From: Candidatus Methanomethylophilaceae archaeon
GTDB taxonomy: Archaea; Thermoplasmatota; Thermoplasmata; Methanomassiliicoccales; Methanomethylophilaceae
Direction of reading: 5' to 3'
NCBI GenBank assembly: GCA_023230065.1
Contig: JALNYB010000006.1
Location: 1-37,788, forward strand
DNA: 37,788 nt
In this document: in pieces, positions 6,997 to 16,670 of the stretch
How the letters are laid out: each line of letters opens with the position of its first letter
Position numbering within the stretch: position 1 is the stretch's first letter
Position numbers and translations under genes: made by a program
The notes under the pieces: generated by a model
What the model was told of the DNA's origin: nothing
Database searches by the model: none
What the model saw: the letters and a program-made list of their open reading frames with translations, nothing else

Positions 6997-8180
6997 TCTT
7001 CAACATCCTCCCCTCTATATCTTGCGATGGCTGCACAATCCTTATCGCCACGACCTGAGAGTGTAACTACCAATATGTCATCCTTTTTCATATCTGGAGC
7101 TATCTTCATGGCATATGCTAAAGCATGTGCTGATTCTATTGCGGGGATTATACCCTCCATTTTCGAAAGATATTCGAAAGCATTGACTGCTTCCTCATCT
7201 GTAATTGGAACATATTCTGCCCGATGAATATCATGTAACCACGCATGCTCAGGTCCAATACCGGGATAGTCCAATCCTGCCGATATCGAATAAACAGGAG
7301 CGATCTGACCATATTCATCTTGACAGAAATAAGATTTCATTCCATGAAATATCCCCACGCGTCCGGTATTTATGGTGGCGGCGGTCTCAAATGAATCTAT
7401 TCCGCGTCCTGCTGCTTCACAACCGATCAAACGAACATTCTCGTCGTTGATGAACTCGTAGAATGAACCGATAGCATTGGAACCTCCTCCGACACATGCT
7501 ATTATCGCATTTGGAAGTCTGCCTTCTTTTTCCATGATCTGCTGTTTTATCTCTTTACCTATCACACTTTGAAAATCCCTGACTATCATCGGGAACGGAT
7601 GGGTCCCCATAACAGACCCGAGACAAAAATGAGTATCCTCTATGCGATTTGTCCATTCGCGCATAGCTTCGGAAACAGCATCTTTGAGTGTTCCGGTACC
7701 TGATTCCACAGGGATCACTTCGGCTCCTAGAAGCCTCATCTTGTAAACGTTGAGAGCCTGACGTTCCATGTCGTTCTTGCCCATGAATACTACACACTCC
7801 ATTCCCATCAACGCAGCTGCCGTAGCAGTAGCCACTCCATGCTGTCCAGCCCCGGTCTCGGCTATCAAACGGGTCTTACCCATCTTCTTAGCCAATAATG
7901 CCTGTCCCAGCACATTGTTTATTTTATGTGCGCCAGTATGATTCATATCCTCACGTTTCAAATAGATCTTCGCACCGCCCAGATCATTTGTCATCCTTTC
8001 TGCAAGATACAACCTGCTGGGCCTTCCTGCATACTCTTTGAGGAGCTTATCTAATTCAAAAACAAATTCCGGATCCGTTTTATAATGACCATATGCTTTC
8101 TCTAATTCGATGACCGCATTCATCAGGGTCTCTGGTATATACTGTCCCCCGTATTCTCCGAATCTTCCTTTCTTCGTCAT
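6993..8180 (-). CDS. trpB: Tryptophan synthase beta subunit (TrpB1 type)
   Basis: A 395-residue PLP enzyme that condenses indole with serine. The PLP lysine K86 lies in HTGAHKINN, followed by ETGAGQHG and the phosphate-binding GGGSNAIG. Length and the [12 protein letters not shown] motif indicate the canonical TrpB1 that partners TrpA, not the longer TrpB2. The frame begins one base after the trpF stop and overlaps trpA, consistent with one polycistronic message. Confidence 0.97.
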   Translation of the reverse strand: MTKKGRFGEYGGQYIPETLMNAVIELEKAYGHYKTDPEFVFELDKLLKEYAGRPSRLYLAERMTNDLGGAKIYLKREDMNHTGAHKINNVLGQALLAKKMGKTRLIAETGAGQHGVATATAAALMGMECVVFMGKNDMERQALNVYKMRLLGAEVIPVESGTGTLKDAVSEAMREWTNRIEDTHFCLGSVMGTHPFPMIVRDFQSVIGKEIKQQIMEKEGRLPNAIIACVGGGSNAIGSFYEFINDENVRLIGCEAAGRGIDSFETAATINTGRVGIFHGMKSYFCQDEYGQIAPVYSISAGLDYPGIGPEHAWLHDIHRAEYVPITDEEAVNAFEYLSKMEGIIPAIESAHALAYAMKIAPDMKKDDILVVTLSGRGDKDCAAIARYRGEDVEE

Positions 8181-8795
8181 TTATTCATCTTCTGTATTAA
8201 ATCTAACAGCATCTATGAACTGCTTCATCTTCTGACTGTCCTTGCTTCCATCCGTCTCTACTCCGGAACTTATATCAACGGCATAAGGGTGGAATGATCT
8301 TACAACCTCAGATACGTTGTATGAGTCTAATCCTCCTGCAAAGAAAAACGGACGACAGTCCTTATCTATGAAAATTCTATTGAATTGTTCACCTGTACCA
8401 CCCGTTCCGTTATCAAACAATATTATATCAGCAGCAGATAAGATCGCTTTCTCGAAATCATTCCTGTTACTTATTCCGAATGCTTTCATTATTGGTACGT
8501 CTATCATTTTGCGTATCGTCTCTATGAACGCATCATCTTCATTACCATGTAGCTGTACTATGTCGATAGTTCCGTTTTTCACCAATTCTACTATGAATTC
8601 AGCAGAATGATCAACAAATACTCCGACACTTAGTATCCTGCGATCCATTAAAGAACGTAGATTGGCTGCTGTTTCGGGCGTGACATATCTGTGGCTTTTA
8701 TCATAGAATACAAATCCTGCATAATCAGGTAGCAATGCATTGATGTATTCCACATCCTGAGATGTCCTGATGCCGCATATCTTGATCTTTGTCAT
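8181..8795 (-). CDS. trpF: Phosphoribosylanthranilate isomerase
   Basis: A 204-residue TIM-barrel protein with the N-terminal KICGIR motif holding the catalytic cysteine C7, QLHGNE in the middle and a catalytic aspartate in ILFDNGTGGTG. It performs the Amadori rearrangement of phosphoribosylanthranilate in tryptophan synthesis. It is a separate protein here, not fused to TrpC as in some bacteria. Its start overlaps the trpC stop by 4 bases and its stop abuts the trpB start. Confidence 0.95.
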   Translation of the reverse strand: MTKIKICGIRTSQDVEYINALLPDYAGFVFYDKSHRYVTPETAANLRSLMDRRILSVGVFVDHSAEFIVELVKNGTIDIVQLHGNEDDAFIETIRKMIDVPIMKAFGISNRNDFEKAILSAADIILFDNGTGGTGEQFNRIFIDKDCRPFFFAGGLDSYNVSEVVRSFHPYAVDISSGVETDGSKDSQKMKQFIDAVRFNTEDE

Positions 8796-9580
8796 AGAAC
8801 ACCTTTCAATTCATCGAGTTTTCTCTTTTTATCATTAGCACGCATCAGCGTCTCTCCGACGAGCACACCGTTTACTTTGGATGCGCGAAGAATATCCACA
8901 TCATTAGAACTGTTTATACCGCTCTCGGCTATGAATAGGATATCTTTTGGTACCATCTCTCTCAATCTCCTGCTGTTATCGATATCGATGGTGAAATCGC
9001 TCAGATTCCTATTGTTTACACCTATTATCCTTGCACCCGCGTCTATTGCAGATGATATCTCTTCTGCGTTATGTGCTTCTACTAATGCAGAAAGACCCAG
9101 ATCATCGCAGATTCCTATATATCTATTAAGATCGTCGTTATCTGTTATCGAACATATCAGCAATACTGCCGAAGCACCGAGTGTCTTTGCTTCGTAGATC
9201 ATGTATTCATCAACTGTGAAATCCTTTCTCAAACATGGTATTGATACGACCTCTGATATCTTCTTCAAATGTTGATTGTCTCCTAAAAACCATTTTGGTT
9301 CAGTTAATACAGATATGCATGAAGCGCCGGCGGCCTCGTATTCCTTAGCTATTTTTTCAAATTGATATTCTGTTGTTATCTTTCCTTTAGACGGAGAAGC
9401 TTGTTTGCATTCACATATGAAAGATATGTCATCGTTAGATAGAGCTTTCTCAAACAGGAATCCGTTATCACATTCCATAGACAATGCTAAGGTTTTCATT
9501 TCTTCAAGGGACACATATTTTTTGGATTCACTGACACGGACCTTCGCATATTCTGCTATCGTCTGTAGAATGTTCGTCAT
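8792..9580 (-). CDS. trpC: Indole-3-glycerol phosphate synthase
   Basis: A 262-residue protein with the family motifs ECKQASPSKG (57-66), CLRKDF with the catalytic lysine, GVNNRNL, and the C-terminal ESGI and GVLVGETLM phosphate-binding segments. It closes carboxyphenylaminodeoxyribulose phosphate to indole-3-glycerol phosphate. The gene lies 7 bases after trpD and overlaps trpF. Confidence 0.96.
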   Translation of the reverse strand: MTNILQTIAEYAKVRVSESKKYVSLEEMKTLALSMECDNGFLFEKALSNDDISFICECKQASPSKGKITTEYQFEKIAKEYEAAGASCISVLTEPKWFLGDNQHLKKISEVVSIPCLRKDFTVDEYMIYEAKTLGASAVLLICSITDNDDLNRYIGICDDLGLSALVEAHNAEEISSAIDAGARIIGVNNRNLSDFTIDIDNSRRLREMVPKDILFIAESGINSSNDVDILRASKVNGVLVGETLMRANDKKRKLDELKGVL

Positions 9581-9587
9581 GTGTATA

Positions 9588-10604
9588 TCACGCGTTTGAG
9601 ACTTCTATGAATTCTTCTAATTTCGAAACAGCTGCACCACTGTCTATAGTCTTCATTGCAAGATCTATACCGTGGCCTATGTCAACTGCCTTGCCAGCCA
9701 GATACAATGCTGAACCTGCATTTATTAATACAGCATTACGACAGGTTCCCTTGTCTCCATTCAATATAGAATGAGTTATAGCTGCATTCTGAACAGGTGT
9801 TCCTCCGACAAGTTCTTCTTTATTACCTATCGGGAGACCGAAATCTTCAGGAGATATCTCGAACGATCTGTGATGCCCATTCTTTATCTCGCAAACTGTA
9901 GTCGGGGCGCAGATAGAAATCTCATCTAATTTATCCTGTCCGTAGACTACCATTCCGTGTTCTACACCTAATTTGATCAGTACTTTTGCCAAAGGCTCTA
10001 CCAAAGACTCACTGTATACTCCTAGAAGTTGCATGGACGGCGATGCCGGATTAGTCAGAGGGCCCAAGATATTGAACACCGTACGAAATCCCAATTCTTT
10101 CCTTATTGAACCGACATACCTCATCGATGTATGATATTTTTGTGCAAAAATGAAACATATTCCTATTTTATCTAGCATTTCAACACATTTCTGAGGTGAG
10201 AGATCTATATTCACTCCCAATGCCTCTAAACAATCAGCTGTTCCGCATTTCGATGAGGCTGCACGATTTCCATGTTTTGCTATCTTTACACCGGCTGCTG
10301 CAGCCACCAATGCAGATGTGGTCGAGATATTGAAGCTCTGTGATCCATCACCGCCTGTACCGACTATATCCATAACATTGAGATCGTGCTTGACCTTCGT
10401 GGAATGTTCTCTCATAGCCGCAGCGCAACCTGTTATCTCGTCTATGGTCTCTGCATTGGTATTCTTTGTACTCAACGCAGCGAGAAATGCCGCATTCTGA
10501 ATCTGAGTTGTCTGCCCAGTCATGATCTCATTCATTACCTGATAGGCTTCATCATATGTGAGATCCTTTTTATCGACTATCTTGATTATTGCTTCTTTAA
10601 TCAT
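9588..10604 (-). CDS. trpD: Anthranilate phosphoribosyltransferase
   Basis: A 338-residue enzyme that transfers phosphoribosyl from PRPP to anthranilate. The PRPP-binding glycine motif [15 protein letters not shown] (81-95) and [15 protein letters not shown] (about 109-123) are intact. It is not fused to TrpG as in enterobacteria. Its start overlaps the trpG stop by 8 bases. Confidence 0.96.
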   Translation of the reverse strand: MIKEAIIKIVDKKDLTYDEAYQVMNEIMTGQTTQIQNAAFLAALSTKNTNAETIDEITGCAAAMREHSTKVKHDLNVMDIVGTGGDGSQSFNISTTSALVAAAAGVKIAKHGNRAASSKCGTADCLEALGVNIDLSPQKCVEMLDKIGICFIFAQKYHTSMRYVGSIRKELGFRTVFNILGPLTNPASPSMQLLGVYSESLVEPLAKVLIKLGVEHGMVVYGQDKLDEISICAPTTVCEIKNGHHRSFEISPEDFGLPIGNKEELVGGTPVQNAAITHSILNGDKGTCRNAVLINAGSALYLAGKAVDIGHGIDLAMKTIDSGAAVSKLEEFIEVSNA

Positions 10605-11184
10605 GATATCCTCTCTTTATCATTTTGAGGAAGTTGCGCATCATTTGTTCCCCATTGGGTGTCATTATAGACTCCGGATGGAACTGAACCCCATAAACGT
10701 CATAACTTCTGTGGCACACAGCCATGACCTCCCCATCATCACTCTTGGCTATTGTTCTAAGACATGAGGGGAGAGTTTCCTGAACAACTGCAAGAGAGTG
10801 ATAACGTGCTACCGGAACACTTTCCGGACATTCTCTGAATATTGGACTTTCAGTGTATAATCTCACAATCGACTGTTTACCGTGCATCTGTGTTTTTGCA
10901 TACGATACAGTTGCGCCATAGGCCTCGCATATGGCCTGATGTCCGAGACAAACTCCCAATATCGGTATGCTCTTTCCAAATCTGCGTATTACATCTATAC
11001 ATATGCCTGCATTTTCGGGCCTTCCTGGTCCGGGTGACAATACTATCGCAGCCGGGTTCATTTTCTCGATCTCATCGAGTGTTATCTTATCATTTCTGAC
11101 AATTTTTATGTCAGGATCTATAGAACCGATCAGTTGATACAGATTATAAGAAAAACTATCATAATTATCAATAAGAAGTATCAT
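10597..11184 (-). CDS. trpG: Anthranilate synthase glutamine amidotransferase subunit
   Basis: A 195-residue class I amidotransferase from ATG 11184 ([14 protein letters not shown], the typical start). The longer open frame to 11241 would only run back into trpE. The catalytic triad is visible: C79 in GVCLGHQ, and H169 and E171 in FHPES. The oxyanion strand [11 protein letters not shown] is also present. It releases ammonia from glutamine for TrpE. It starts two bases after the trpE stop. In some organisms this subunit is shared with folate synthesis, but the operon context points to tryptophan. Confidence 0.95.
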   Translation of the reverse strand: MILLIDNYDSFSYNLYQLIGSIDPDIKIVRNDKITLDEIEKMNPAAIVLSPGPGRPENAGICIDVIRRFGKSIPILGVCLGHQAICEAYGATVSYAKTQMHGKQSIVRLYTESPIFRECPESVPVARYHSLAVVQETLPSCLRTIAKSDDGEVMAVCHRSYDVYGVQFHPESIMTPNGEQMMRNFLKMIKRGYHD

Positions 11185-11186
11185 CC

Positions 11187-12641
11187 TTATTCCTCCGACA
11201 TTTTGAGTGCTTTTACTACTGCGGCCGCCTTGTTTATGCATTCCTGATGTTCTTTCTCAGGTACTGAATCAGCAACTATCCCTGCACCGGTCCTTATAAA
11301 GACCTTTCCGTTCTTTTTGTATGCTATTCTGATTGCGATACATGTATCCAGATTTCCAGTGAAGTCGATATACCCTATGGCTCCGCCGTATATTCCGCGT
11401 TTATTGTTCTCAATGTCATTTATCAGCTGACATGCTCTTATCTTAGGTGCTCCGGAAAGCGTTCCTGCAGGCAATACGGCATCCAATGCATCGAGTGCAT
11501 CGAATTCTTCACGTATTTCTCCGCGAACTGTAGAACCTATGTGCATCACATGAGAAAAGCGTTCTATGGAATGATATTTTTCTACCTTGACCGTACCGAA
11601 TTTGCTTATCTTGCCGATATCGTTCCTTCCGAGGTCTACAAGCATATTATGTTCTGCAAGTTCTTTAGTATCAGATAAAAGGTCCATTTCCAAAGCTTTG
11701 TCTTCTTCTTTCGTCTTTCCTCTCGGACGTGTGCCTGCCAGAGGGAATGTATGTAAGATCCCGTCCTTGAGTTTGACCAATGTTTCGGGGGATGCACCAG
11801 CCACTTCCATATCTGAACCTGAGAAGTAGAACATATACGGAGAAGGATTAAGTTTTCTCAATGCACAATATGTATTGAGCAGACTTCCTTCGTATTCAGC
11901 TTCCAAACGATTTGATAGGACCATCTGGAATGCATCTCCCTCTCTGATGTGGCGCTTTGCTGTCTCAACCATAGCGCAATATCTTTCCTTGTCGAAAAGA
12001 GGTTTCAATTCAGTCAGCATCTTTCCTGGTTCGTCCTCTTTCTGTTTGCCGTTGTTCACAAGGTCTACCATCTGCTGCAGATCTAACACGGCCTTGTTGT
12101 AATTCGTCTCAACATCAGAAAGATCGATATTCACGATGAATACGATCTTATTTTCCAGATTATCGAAGGCGATGACCTTGTCGAAAAGCATTATATCTAC
12201 ATCTTTGAATCCTTCAGTATCTTCAGCATCCAGATTCAATATGGGTTCAGAATATTTCAGATAATCATATGAGAAATATCCAACGAATCCTCCCGAAAAA
12301 GGAGGAAGGTAATCCATACGCGGACTCCTGTATTCATCTAATACTTGTCCTATGTATTTTCCAGGATCATTTGTTTCAAATGATAACGCATCCACCTTCA
12401 TATTTCCATTTACACATGTTAACGACATCTTTGGATCATAACCTAAGAAGGTGTATCTTCCCCATGTTGCATCATTTTCCACAGACTCCAATATGTAGCA
12501 GTGGCTTGAAATGTTCTTTAAAATGCGAAGGACATCGATCGGCGTCTTTTCGCCAGAAGGGGTCTCTGTGCTAACGGGTGCTGTTTTATATGCACCTCTG
12601 TTGGCCAATTTCCCTATCTCTTCAATACTGGGGCTGATCAT
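11187..12641 (-). CDS. trpE: Anthranilate synthase component I
   Basis: A 484-residue chorismate-utilising enzyme. The N-terminal tryptophan-binding motif appears as ILES (50-53), suggesting feedback inhibition. The C-terminal catalytic domain has the DLGRNDIG, AGTLSGAPK and GAGIVADSVPE-KEHQE signatures. GAGGAAGT 6-13 bases upstream of ATG 12641 is a good ribosome site. It heads the seven-gene trp operon and is preceded by a roughly 60-base leader and a promoter with paired operators. I see no leader peptide rich in Trp codons, so repressor control is more likely than attenuation. Confidence 0.96.
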   Translation of the reverse strand: MISPSIEEIGKLANRGAYKTAPVSTETPSGEKTPIDVLRILKNISSHCYILESVENDATWGRYTFLGYDPKMSLTCVNGNMKVDALSFETNDPGKYIGQVLDEYRSPRMDYLPPFSGGFVGYFSYDYLKYSEPILNLDAEDTEGFKDVDIMLFDKVIAFDNLENKIVFIVNIDLSDVETNYNKAVLDLQQMVDLVNNGKQKEDEPGKMLTELKPLFDKERYCAMVETAKRHIREGDAFQMVLSNRLEAEYEGSLLNTYCALRKLNPSPYMFYFSGSDMEVAGASPETLVKLKDGILHTFPLAGTRPRGKTKEEDKALEMDLLSDTKELAEHNMLVDLGRNDIGKISKFGTVKVEKYHSIERFSHVMHIGSTVRGEIREEFDALDALDAVLPAGTLSGAPKIRACQLINDIENNKRGIYGGAIGYIDFTGNLDTCIAIRIAYKKNGKVFIRTGAGIVADSVPEKEHQECINKAAAVVKALKMSEE

Positions 12642-12707
12642 TTTATTACTTCCTCAACGACATCAGACACTAGAAATGCAGGTTCTAATGCCTTCTATAA
12701 TAACCTT

Positions 12708-12750
12708 AAACATACATCATGTATATATTTAACTACATTGATGTATGTTT
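12708..12750 (-). promoter_or_regulatory. trp operon promoter with paired inverted operators
   Basis: AAACATACATCA (12708-12719) and its exact reverse complement TGATGTATGTTT (12739-12750) flank a minus-strand TATA-like TTAAATATATA (12722-12732). Each arm lies within its own smaller palindrome, ATACAT-C-ATGTAT (12712-12724) and TACAT-TG-ATGTA (12734-12745). Transcription would start near 12698, leaving about 57 bases before trpE. The layout suits a repressor that excludes TBP, functionally like TrpY of other methanogens, but no such regulator gene is in the window. Confidence 0.65.
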
Positions 12751-12835
12751 TAGTTCATCTATAATTTTATCAACCTAGAAACAATCAAATGCCATTAGAA
12801 AGTATTATAATGAAATAGCGTGGCCGATATATTGT

Positions 12836-13642
12836 TCAAAAATTACAGATAACCTCGTCTAAATGTGCAAGGAAAAGTTCTTTGAATTCATTATATTCAC
12901 CGAGTCCCTTTATCACGCAGTGCACGTTATAACCATGTCTCTTCAAAATACATTTCAATGAGTCACTGTCATCGCCAGCCATATCATTACTAGCATGATC
13001 GCCCGCAACCAGCATGAACGGGAAAAGAACTACATTTTCATACCTTTTTTCTTTCATGAGTTCGATGGTGTCTTCAAACGAAGGAAATCCTTCAACGGTT
13101 GTAACGTGAACATCTTGGTATCCGTTTAATCTGAGCTTCAAATATAATTGACTGTAAACGGCATTTGAAAAATGCTCGCTACCATGTCCCATTAGAATTA
13201 CAGCTGTATCCTTACCTGCGATACTATGAGCTTCCGCCACCAATGAAGAACCTATTGCGTAAACAACATGATCAAAATCTTCTTCTGTCGTAAGCAAAGG
13301 TTTTCCCAATGATAATGAATCAAATGACCCTTTGTATTCATCAACTATTCTGACTACATCATCATATTCTAATCCGTTCATGATGTGTGTCGGTTGTACG
13401 ATCACATCTTTAATGCCGTCAGAAACAAGTCTTTCCAAAGCATCGGACACATAATCTATTCTTTCGTTATCACGTTCTGCTAATTTCTTGATGATCATCT
13501 TACTTGTGAAAGCGCGTCTCACATCCCAATCAGAATATTTATCTGCTATCATCGATTCGATTGCTCCGATTGTCCTCGTGCGACTATCGTTATAGCTTGT
13601 TCCGAAACTAACCACAAGTATTGCTTTACTGACTGATATCAT
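12836..13642 (-). CDS. cbiK: CbiK-type sirohydrochlorin cobaltochelatase
   Basis: A 268-residue protein from ATG 13642. The upstream extension to 13699 covers a TATA-like TTATTTATG and is unlikely to be translated. The class II chelatase pattern is clear: ILVVSFGTSY near the N-terminus, metal-site histidines in MGHGSEH (H153, H157), E184 in TTVEGFPS, and H216 in AGDHASNDMAGDD. CbiK inserts cobalt into sirohydrochlorin at the entry to anaerobic cobalamin synthesis. Corrinoids are required by methyltransferases in methylotrophic methanogens, which would give it a clear role here. Related heme or nickel chelatase functions cannot be excluded. The gene stands alone and looks leaderless. Confidence 0.85.
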   Translation of the reverse strand: MISVSKAILVVSFGTSYNDSRTRTIGAIESMIADKYSDWDVRRAFTSKMIIKKLAERDNERIDYVSDALERLVSDGIKDVIVQPTHIMNGLEYDDVVRIVDEYKGSFDSLSLGKPLLTTEEDFDHVVYAIGSSLVAEAHSIAGKDTAVILMGHGSEHFSNAVYSQLYLKLRLNGYQDVHVTTVEGFPSFEDTIELMKEKRYENVVLFPFMLVAGDHASNDMAGDDSDSLKCILKRHGYNVHCVIKGLGEYNEFKELFLAHLDEVICNF

Positions 13643-14013
13643 ATCTATCAGTTGGAAATATAATCCAACATAAATAACGATAACGTAACGTATCGGCATT
13701 CAGACACAACATAAATGATAAAAAACATCTTTGAATTAAAAAAATTGATAATATCGATGATATCTGAAATAATACTGATGAAACAACATGAATTTATCAT
13801 ATTCAACACAATAAAAATGGAATCAATCCAAACGTTTATAAAGACGAAAAACCAGATTAACCAATATATTCTGTTCATAACATTGAATCAAAATCATACA
13901 CGATGGTTCGATGGCGTTTATTTGCTAAGATGATTTCGTATTAATCATGTGATGAAACCCTCCCCTAACTGGAACCTGACAATGATTATAGACTCAAAGA
14001 GGAATGATGCATT
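13643..14013. other. AT-rich gene-free stretch
   Basis: Between the chelatase gene and the MerR remnant I see only AT-rich sequence, the chelatase promoter near 13670 and short overlapping open frames on both strands with low-complexity Ile/Asn/Lys composition. No credible gene or RNA was found. Confidence 0.5.
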
Positions 14014-14139
14014 ATGCAGTATCGTATCGGAGAGTTCTCTAAAATGGCAAAGGTGTCTGTTAAGACATTGCGTTATTATGATGAAGTAGGTCTCCTAAAA
14101 CCTGAGCGTATTGACGGATGGAACAAGTATAAATTATAA
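14014..14139 (+). pseudogene. Truncated MerR-family regulator
   Basis: ATG 14014 opens a textbook MerR N-terminus, YRIGEFSKMAKVSVKTLRYY then DEVGLLKPERIDGWNKYKL, and stops at TAA after 41 residues. That covers only the helix-turn-helix and the start of the wing, whereas MerR proteins are usually over 100 residues. Downstream sequence to 14250 contains no continuation. A 12-base direct repeat ACGGATGGAACA (14114-14125 and 14175-14186) and a repeated AAATTATAAT at 14131 and 14161 mark the break, suggesting a local rearrangement. Function as a mini DNA-binding protein is possible but unlikely. Confidence 0.65.
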
Positions 14140-14251
14140 TTTCCAGAAAAATTAGATCCGAAATTATAATGATTACGGATGGAACAGCTAATAATCCGTG
14201 GAATAGATCGATGGTCACAATCAATTCAAATCAACTTAAAAATAGAAACAA

Positions 14252-14328
14252 TGGTGGACTAGGCGAGATTCGAACTCGCGACTTCTTCGTTGCGAACGAA
14301 GCGATCTACCGGGCTGATCTACTAGCCC
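14252..14328 (-). tRNA. tRNA-Ala (anticodon CGC)
   Basis: The minus strand folds as a full cloverleaf. The acceptor GGGCTAG pairs with CTAGTCC and includes the G3-U70 wobble that marks alanine tRNAs. The anticodon stem CTTCG/CGAAG encloses the loop TTCGCAA with anticodon CGC. The T arm is GCGAG-TTCGAAT-CTCGC. Discriminator A73 is followed by an encoded CCA. No intron is present. A TATA-like GTTTATATC at about 14356-14363 lies upstream, and a T-run (TTTCTATTTTT) follows the 3' end. Confidence 0.96.
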
Positions 14329-14427
14329 ATTGTATGACCGTTCATTGATGCAAAGGATATAAACTTTGATGTACGGTAAAATCAGGAATATAAATATACT
14401 CTTGTTTCAATTCCAGAAAAGATCACA

Positions 14428-14832
14428 ATGACTTGTAAACTTACATCTGAAATAAAGGAAGAGATGAAAAAACAGAAAATCTTCGCAGTGGCCACAGCAT
14501 CTAAATCTGGTATACCCAACGTTGTTCCTGTGGGTTTTGTGCTTATACATGATGATAACACAATATGGATAATTGATAACTTCTTCAAAAAAACACTTGC
14601 CAACATGAAAGAGAATCCAGTAGCATCATTATACGTTTGGAATCCTGAATGCAAAGACAGCTATCAGATAAAAGGAAAGATATCTATTGAGAATGGTACA
14701 CCAGATCACATAGCGGCTGCAGATATGGCTCATAAAATCAAAGAGACCTATCCTGTCAAGAATCTGGTAAAATTTACAATAACCGATATATTCTACGTCT
14801 CATCCGGCCCGAAGGCTGGAGAGAGAATTTGA
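14428..14832 (+). CDS. Pyridoxamine 5'-phosphate oxidase-like flavin-binding protein
   Basis: A 134-residue protein of the split-barrel FMN-binding fold. An N-terminal helix is followed by the strand pattern FAVATASKSGIPNVVPVGFV, then IWIIDNFFKKTLANMKENPV, and VSSGPKAGERI at the C-terminus. Proteins of this size and pattern bind FMN or F420 and act as small reductases, and the exact substrate is unknown. TATA-like AATATAAATATAC at 14387-14399 leaves only a few untranslated bases. It is convergent with the small membrane protein gene one base away, with no room for a terminator hairpin. Confidence 0.8.
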   Translation: MTCKLTSEIKEEMKKQKIFAVATASKSGIPNVVPVGFVLIHDDNTIWIIDNFFKKTLANMKENPVASLYVWNPECKDSYQIKGKISIENGTPDHIAAADMAHKIKETYPVKNLVKFTITDIFYVSSGPKAGERI

Positions 14833-14833
14833 A

Positions 14834-15034
14834 TTAGTCTTCTTCGTCATCTTTCTCATCTCTGACGTACTGTGAAGCCCATCCCATCGCTGCCGCGATA
14901 GGGATGAAGAATAAGTACACAAAAGACGGGTTGAGAGCGTAAAATGCGAAAAATATGAAAAGACCGGCAGCAGCACCGATGATGAGCCCATATTTCATAC
15001 TAGCCTTCTTGTGTTCAGAGAATGCGGCCATCAT
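14834..15034 (-). CDS. Small membrane protein
   Basis: A 66-residue protein with two predicted membrane helices (GLIIGAAAGLFIFFAFYAL and FVYLFFIPIAAAMGWAS) and an acidic tail ending RDEKDDEED. The start ATG 15034 overlaps the purB stop by one base, and a GTG one codon earlier is the alternative. This indicates translational coupling to purB. I recognise no family and no enzymatic motif. Confidence 0.65.
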   Translation of the reverse strand: MMAAFSEHKKASMKYGLIIGAAAGLFIFFAFYALNPSFVYLFFIPIAAAMGWASQYVRDEKDDEED

Positions 15035-16401
15035 CACACCTTTTTACCCAACGCCTGCTCAACATCAGCGATCATCATGTCTACGATCTCTCCGGATGCT
15101 CCAACATAATTAGCAGGATCCATAACGATGATAATCTCTTCTTTTGTAAGAACCTTCTTAACATCTTCTCTTTCTAGAAGTGCTTCTCTGAGATTTATAT
15201 CCTTTTCCACCGCTACCATGGATGCTTCGCGTACAATCTCGTGTGCATCCTGTCTGCCTAGACCTTTTTCTGTTAATTTCATCATTACAGGTTCTGCCAT
15301 GATTAGCCCTTTTGCAGATTCGATATTCCTGAGCATCTTATCAGAGTGAATCTCGAGACCCGTGAAGACCTTGTTCATCTTAAAAAGCATCTCATCTATC
15401 AAAACAAATACGTGCGGAAGTGTGAATCTCTCTGCAGATGAGTTGGAAAGATCTCTTTCGTGCCAGAGTACCTGATTTTCAAATGTGGGAGTGACGAATC
15501 CTCTGAGAACACGTGCCAATCCACAGACGTTTTCTGAATTTATGGGATTCCTTTTTTGGGCCATTGTTGAACTTCCAACCTGTTTTTCAGCATTGAAAGC
15601 TTCTGATGCCTCTGCGATCTCGGACCTCTGAAGATTCCTGACCTCTGTTCCGTATCTCTCTAGTGAAGTTGCTATGTTGGCAAGCAGACATATGAGTTCT
15701 GTGTATCTGTCACGTCCCACAACCTGTGTTGCTGCTGGTTCGAATGTAATTTCAAGATCTGCCATGACTTCAGTCTGTATTTTCCTGAAGTTCTTACCCA
15801 ATGCTGCACCGGTACCAACTGCTCCCGCCATCTTTCCAGCACATGCCCTAGGCATTATCTGCTGAAGTCTCTCTTTGTGTCTCAGAAGCTCTGCTATATA
15901 TCCTGCGATCTTAAATCCAAATGTTATGGGGATGGCAAACTGTGCGTGTGTCCTTCCAATCTCCAATGTATCTCTTTCCCTTTTTGAAATTGTTGCGAAT
16001 GTGTATAGAAGAGTATCAATATCTGCCTGAACAATCTTCAATCCGTCTCTGATCTGAAGTGCTGTTGCCGTATCTACTATATCGTTCGATGTAGCTCCCA
16101 GATGAACATACTTTCCAGCATTTCCCTTGCATTGTTCAGTCATTGCTTTGACCATTGCCATCAAATCATGATTCGTTTCTTTCTCAATCTCCTTTATTCT
16201 GGAGACCTGAACGACATCAAGACTTGCTACACGTGTTATCTCATCAGCATCATCTGTACTGATGGTTCCAAGAGAAGCATGAGCTCTAGCCAATGCGGCC
16301 TCAACATTCATCTGGTACTGGATACGGCTCTCTTCGGTGAAGATGGACTTCATCTCTTTACGTCCGTACCTATAATCGAGCGGGCAGATACAATCATTCA
16401 T
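15034..16401 (-). CDS. purB: Adenylosuccinate lyase
   Basis: A 455-residue fumarase/aspartase superfamily enzyme. It shows the HLGATSNDIVDT segment (100-111), the catalytic THAQFA (H152) and the signature GSSTMAQKRNP (276-286) that carries the mobile-loop serines. It eliminates fumarate from adenylosuccinate and from SAICAR in purine synthesis. A TATA-like ATTATAAATAA near 16425-16436 lies about 28 bases before the ATG, so the message is probably leaderless. The gene is divergent from the coiled-coil gene at 16671 and is followed by a coupled small membrane protein. Confidence 0.95.
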   Translation of the reverse strand: MNDCICPLDYRYGRKEMKSIFTEESRIQYQMNVEAALARAHASLGTISTDDADEITRVASLDVVQVSRIKEIEKETNHDLMAMVKAMTEQCKGNAGKYVHLGATSNDIVDTATALQIRDGLKIVQADIDTLLYTFATISKRERDTLEIGRTHAQFAIPITFGFKIAGYIAELLRHKERLQQIMPRACAGKMAGAVGTGAALGKNFRKIQTEVMADLEITFEPAATQVVGRDRYTELICLLANIATSLERYGTEVRNLQRSEIAEASEAFNAEKQVGSSTMAQKRNPINSENVCGLARVLRGFVTPTFENQVLWHERDLSNSSAERFTLPHVFVLIDEMLFKMNKVFTGLEIHSDKMLRNIESAKGLIMAEPVMMKLTEKGLGRQDAHEIVREASMVAVEKDINLREALLEREDVKKVLTKEEIIIVMDPANYVGASGEIVDMMIADVEQALGKKV

Positions 16402-16624
16402 TTGAATCGGCTGTAGGATTGCATTACATTATTTATAATCTGTCAAACTCACGCAATTGATTTAAAAAGTACAATGCAATATCCTAGAAGATTTACATCT
16501 ATCTGGTTACATGAATCCGACATCTTTGTCAATAAAATATAAATGTCGTGTATTTGCTTGATAGAATGGCATTTTATTTGTCGAAACCCTTATAAGTAAC
16601 ATGCTTTATAGTGCGAATAGAGTG

Positions 16625-16646
16625 GGCCATGCTTTTGATTATGGCC
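16625..16646 (+). promoter_or_regulatory. Hairpin in the 5' leader of the coiled-coil gene
   Basis: GGCCAT (16625-16630) and ATGGCC (16641-16646) form a 6-bp stem with a 10-base loop. It lies between the TATA-like TTATAAGT (16590-16597) and ATG 16671, so it would be transcribed in the leader. GAGTGAT, about 8 bases before the start codon, can act as ribosome site. A role is unproven. Confidence 0.35.
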
Positions 16647-16670
16647 AAGTCGAATATTGAGTGATGATTT

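Noticed and set aside
13715..13933. 72-residue plus-strand open frame
   Set aside because: Low-complexity Ile/Asn/Lys composition in AT-rich DNA, no ribosome site, overlapped by an equally poor minus-strand frame.
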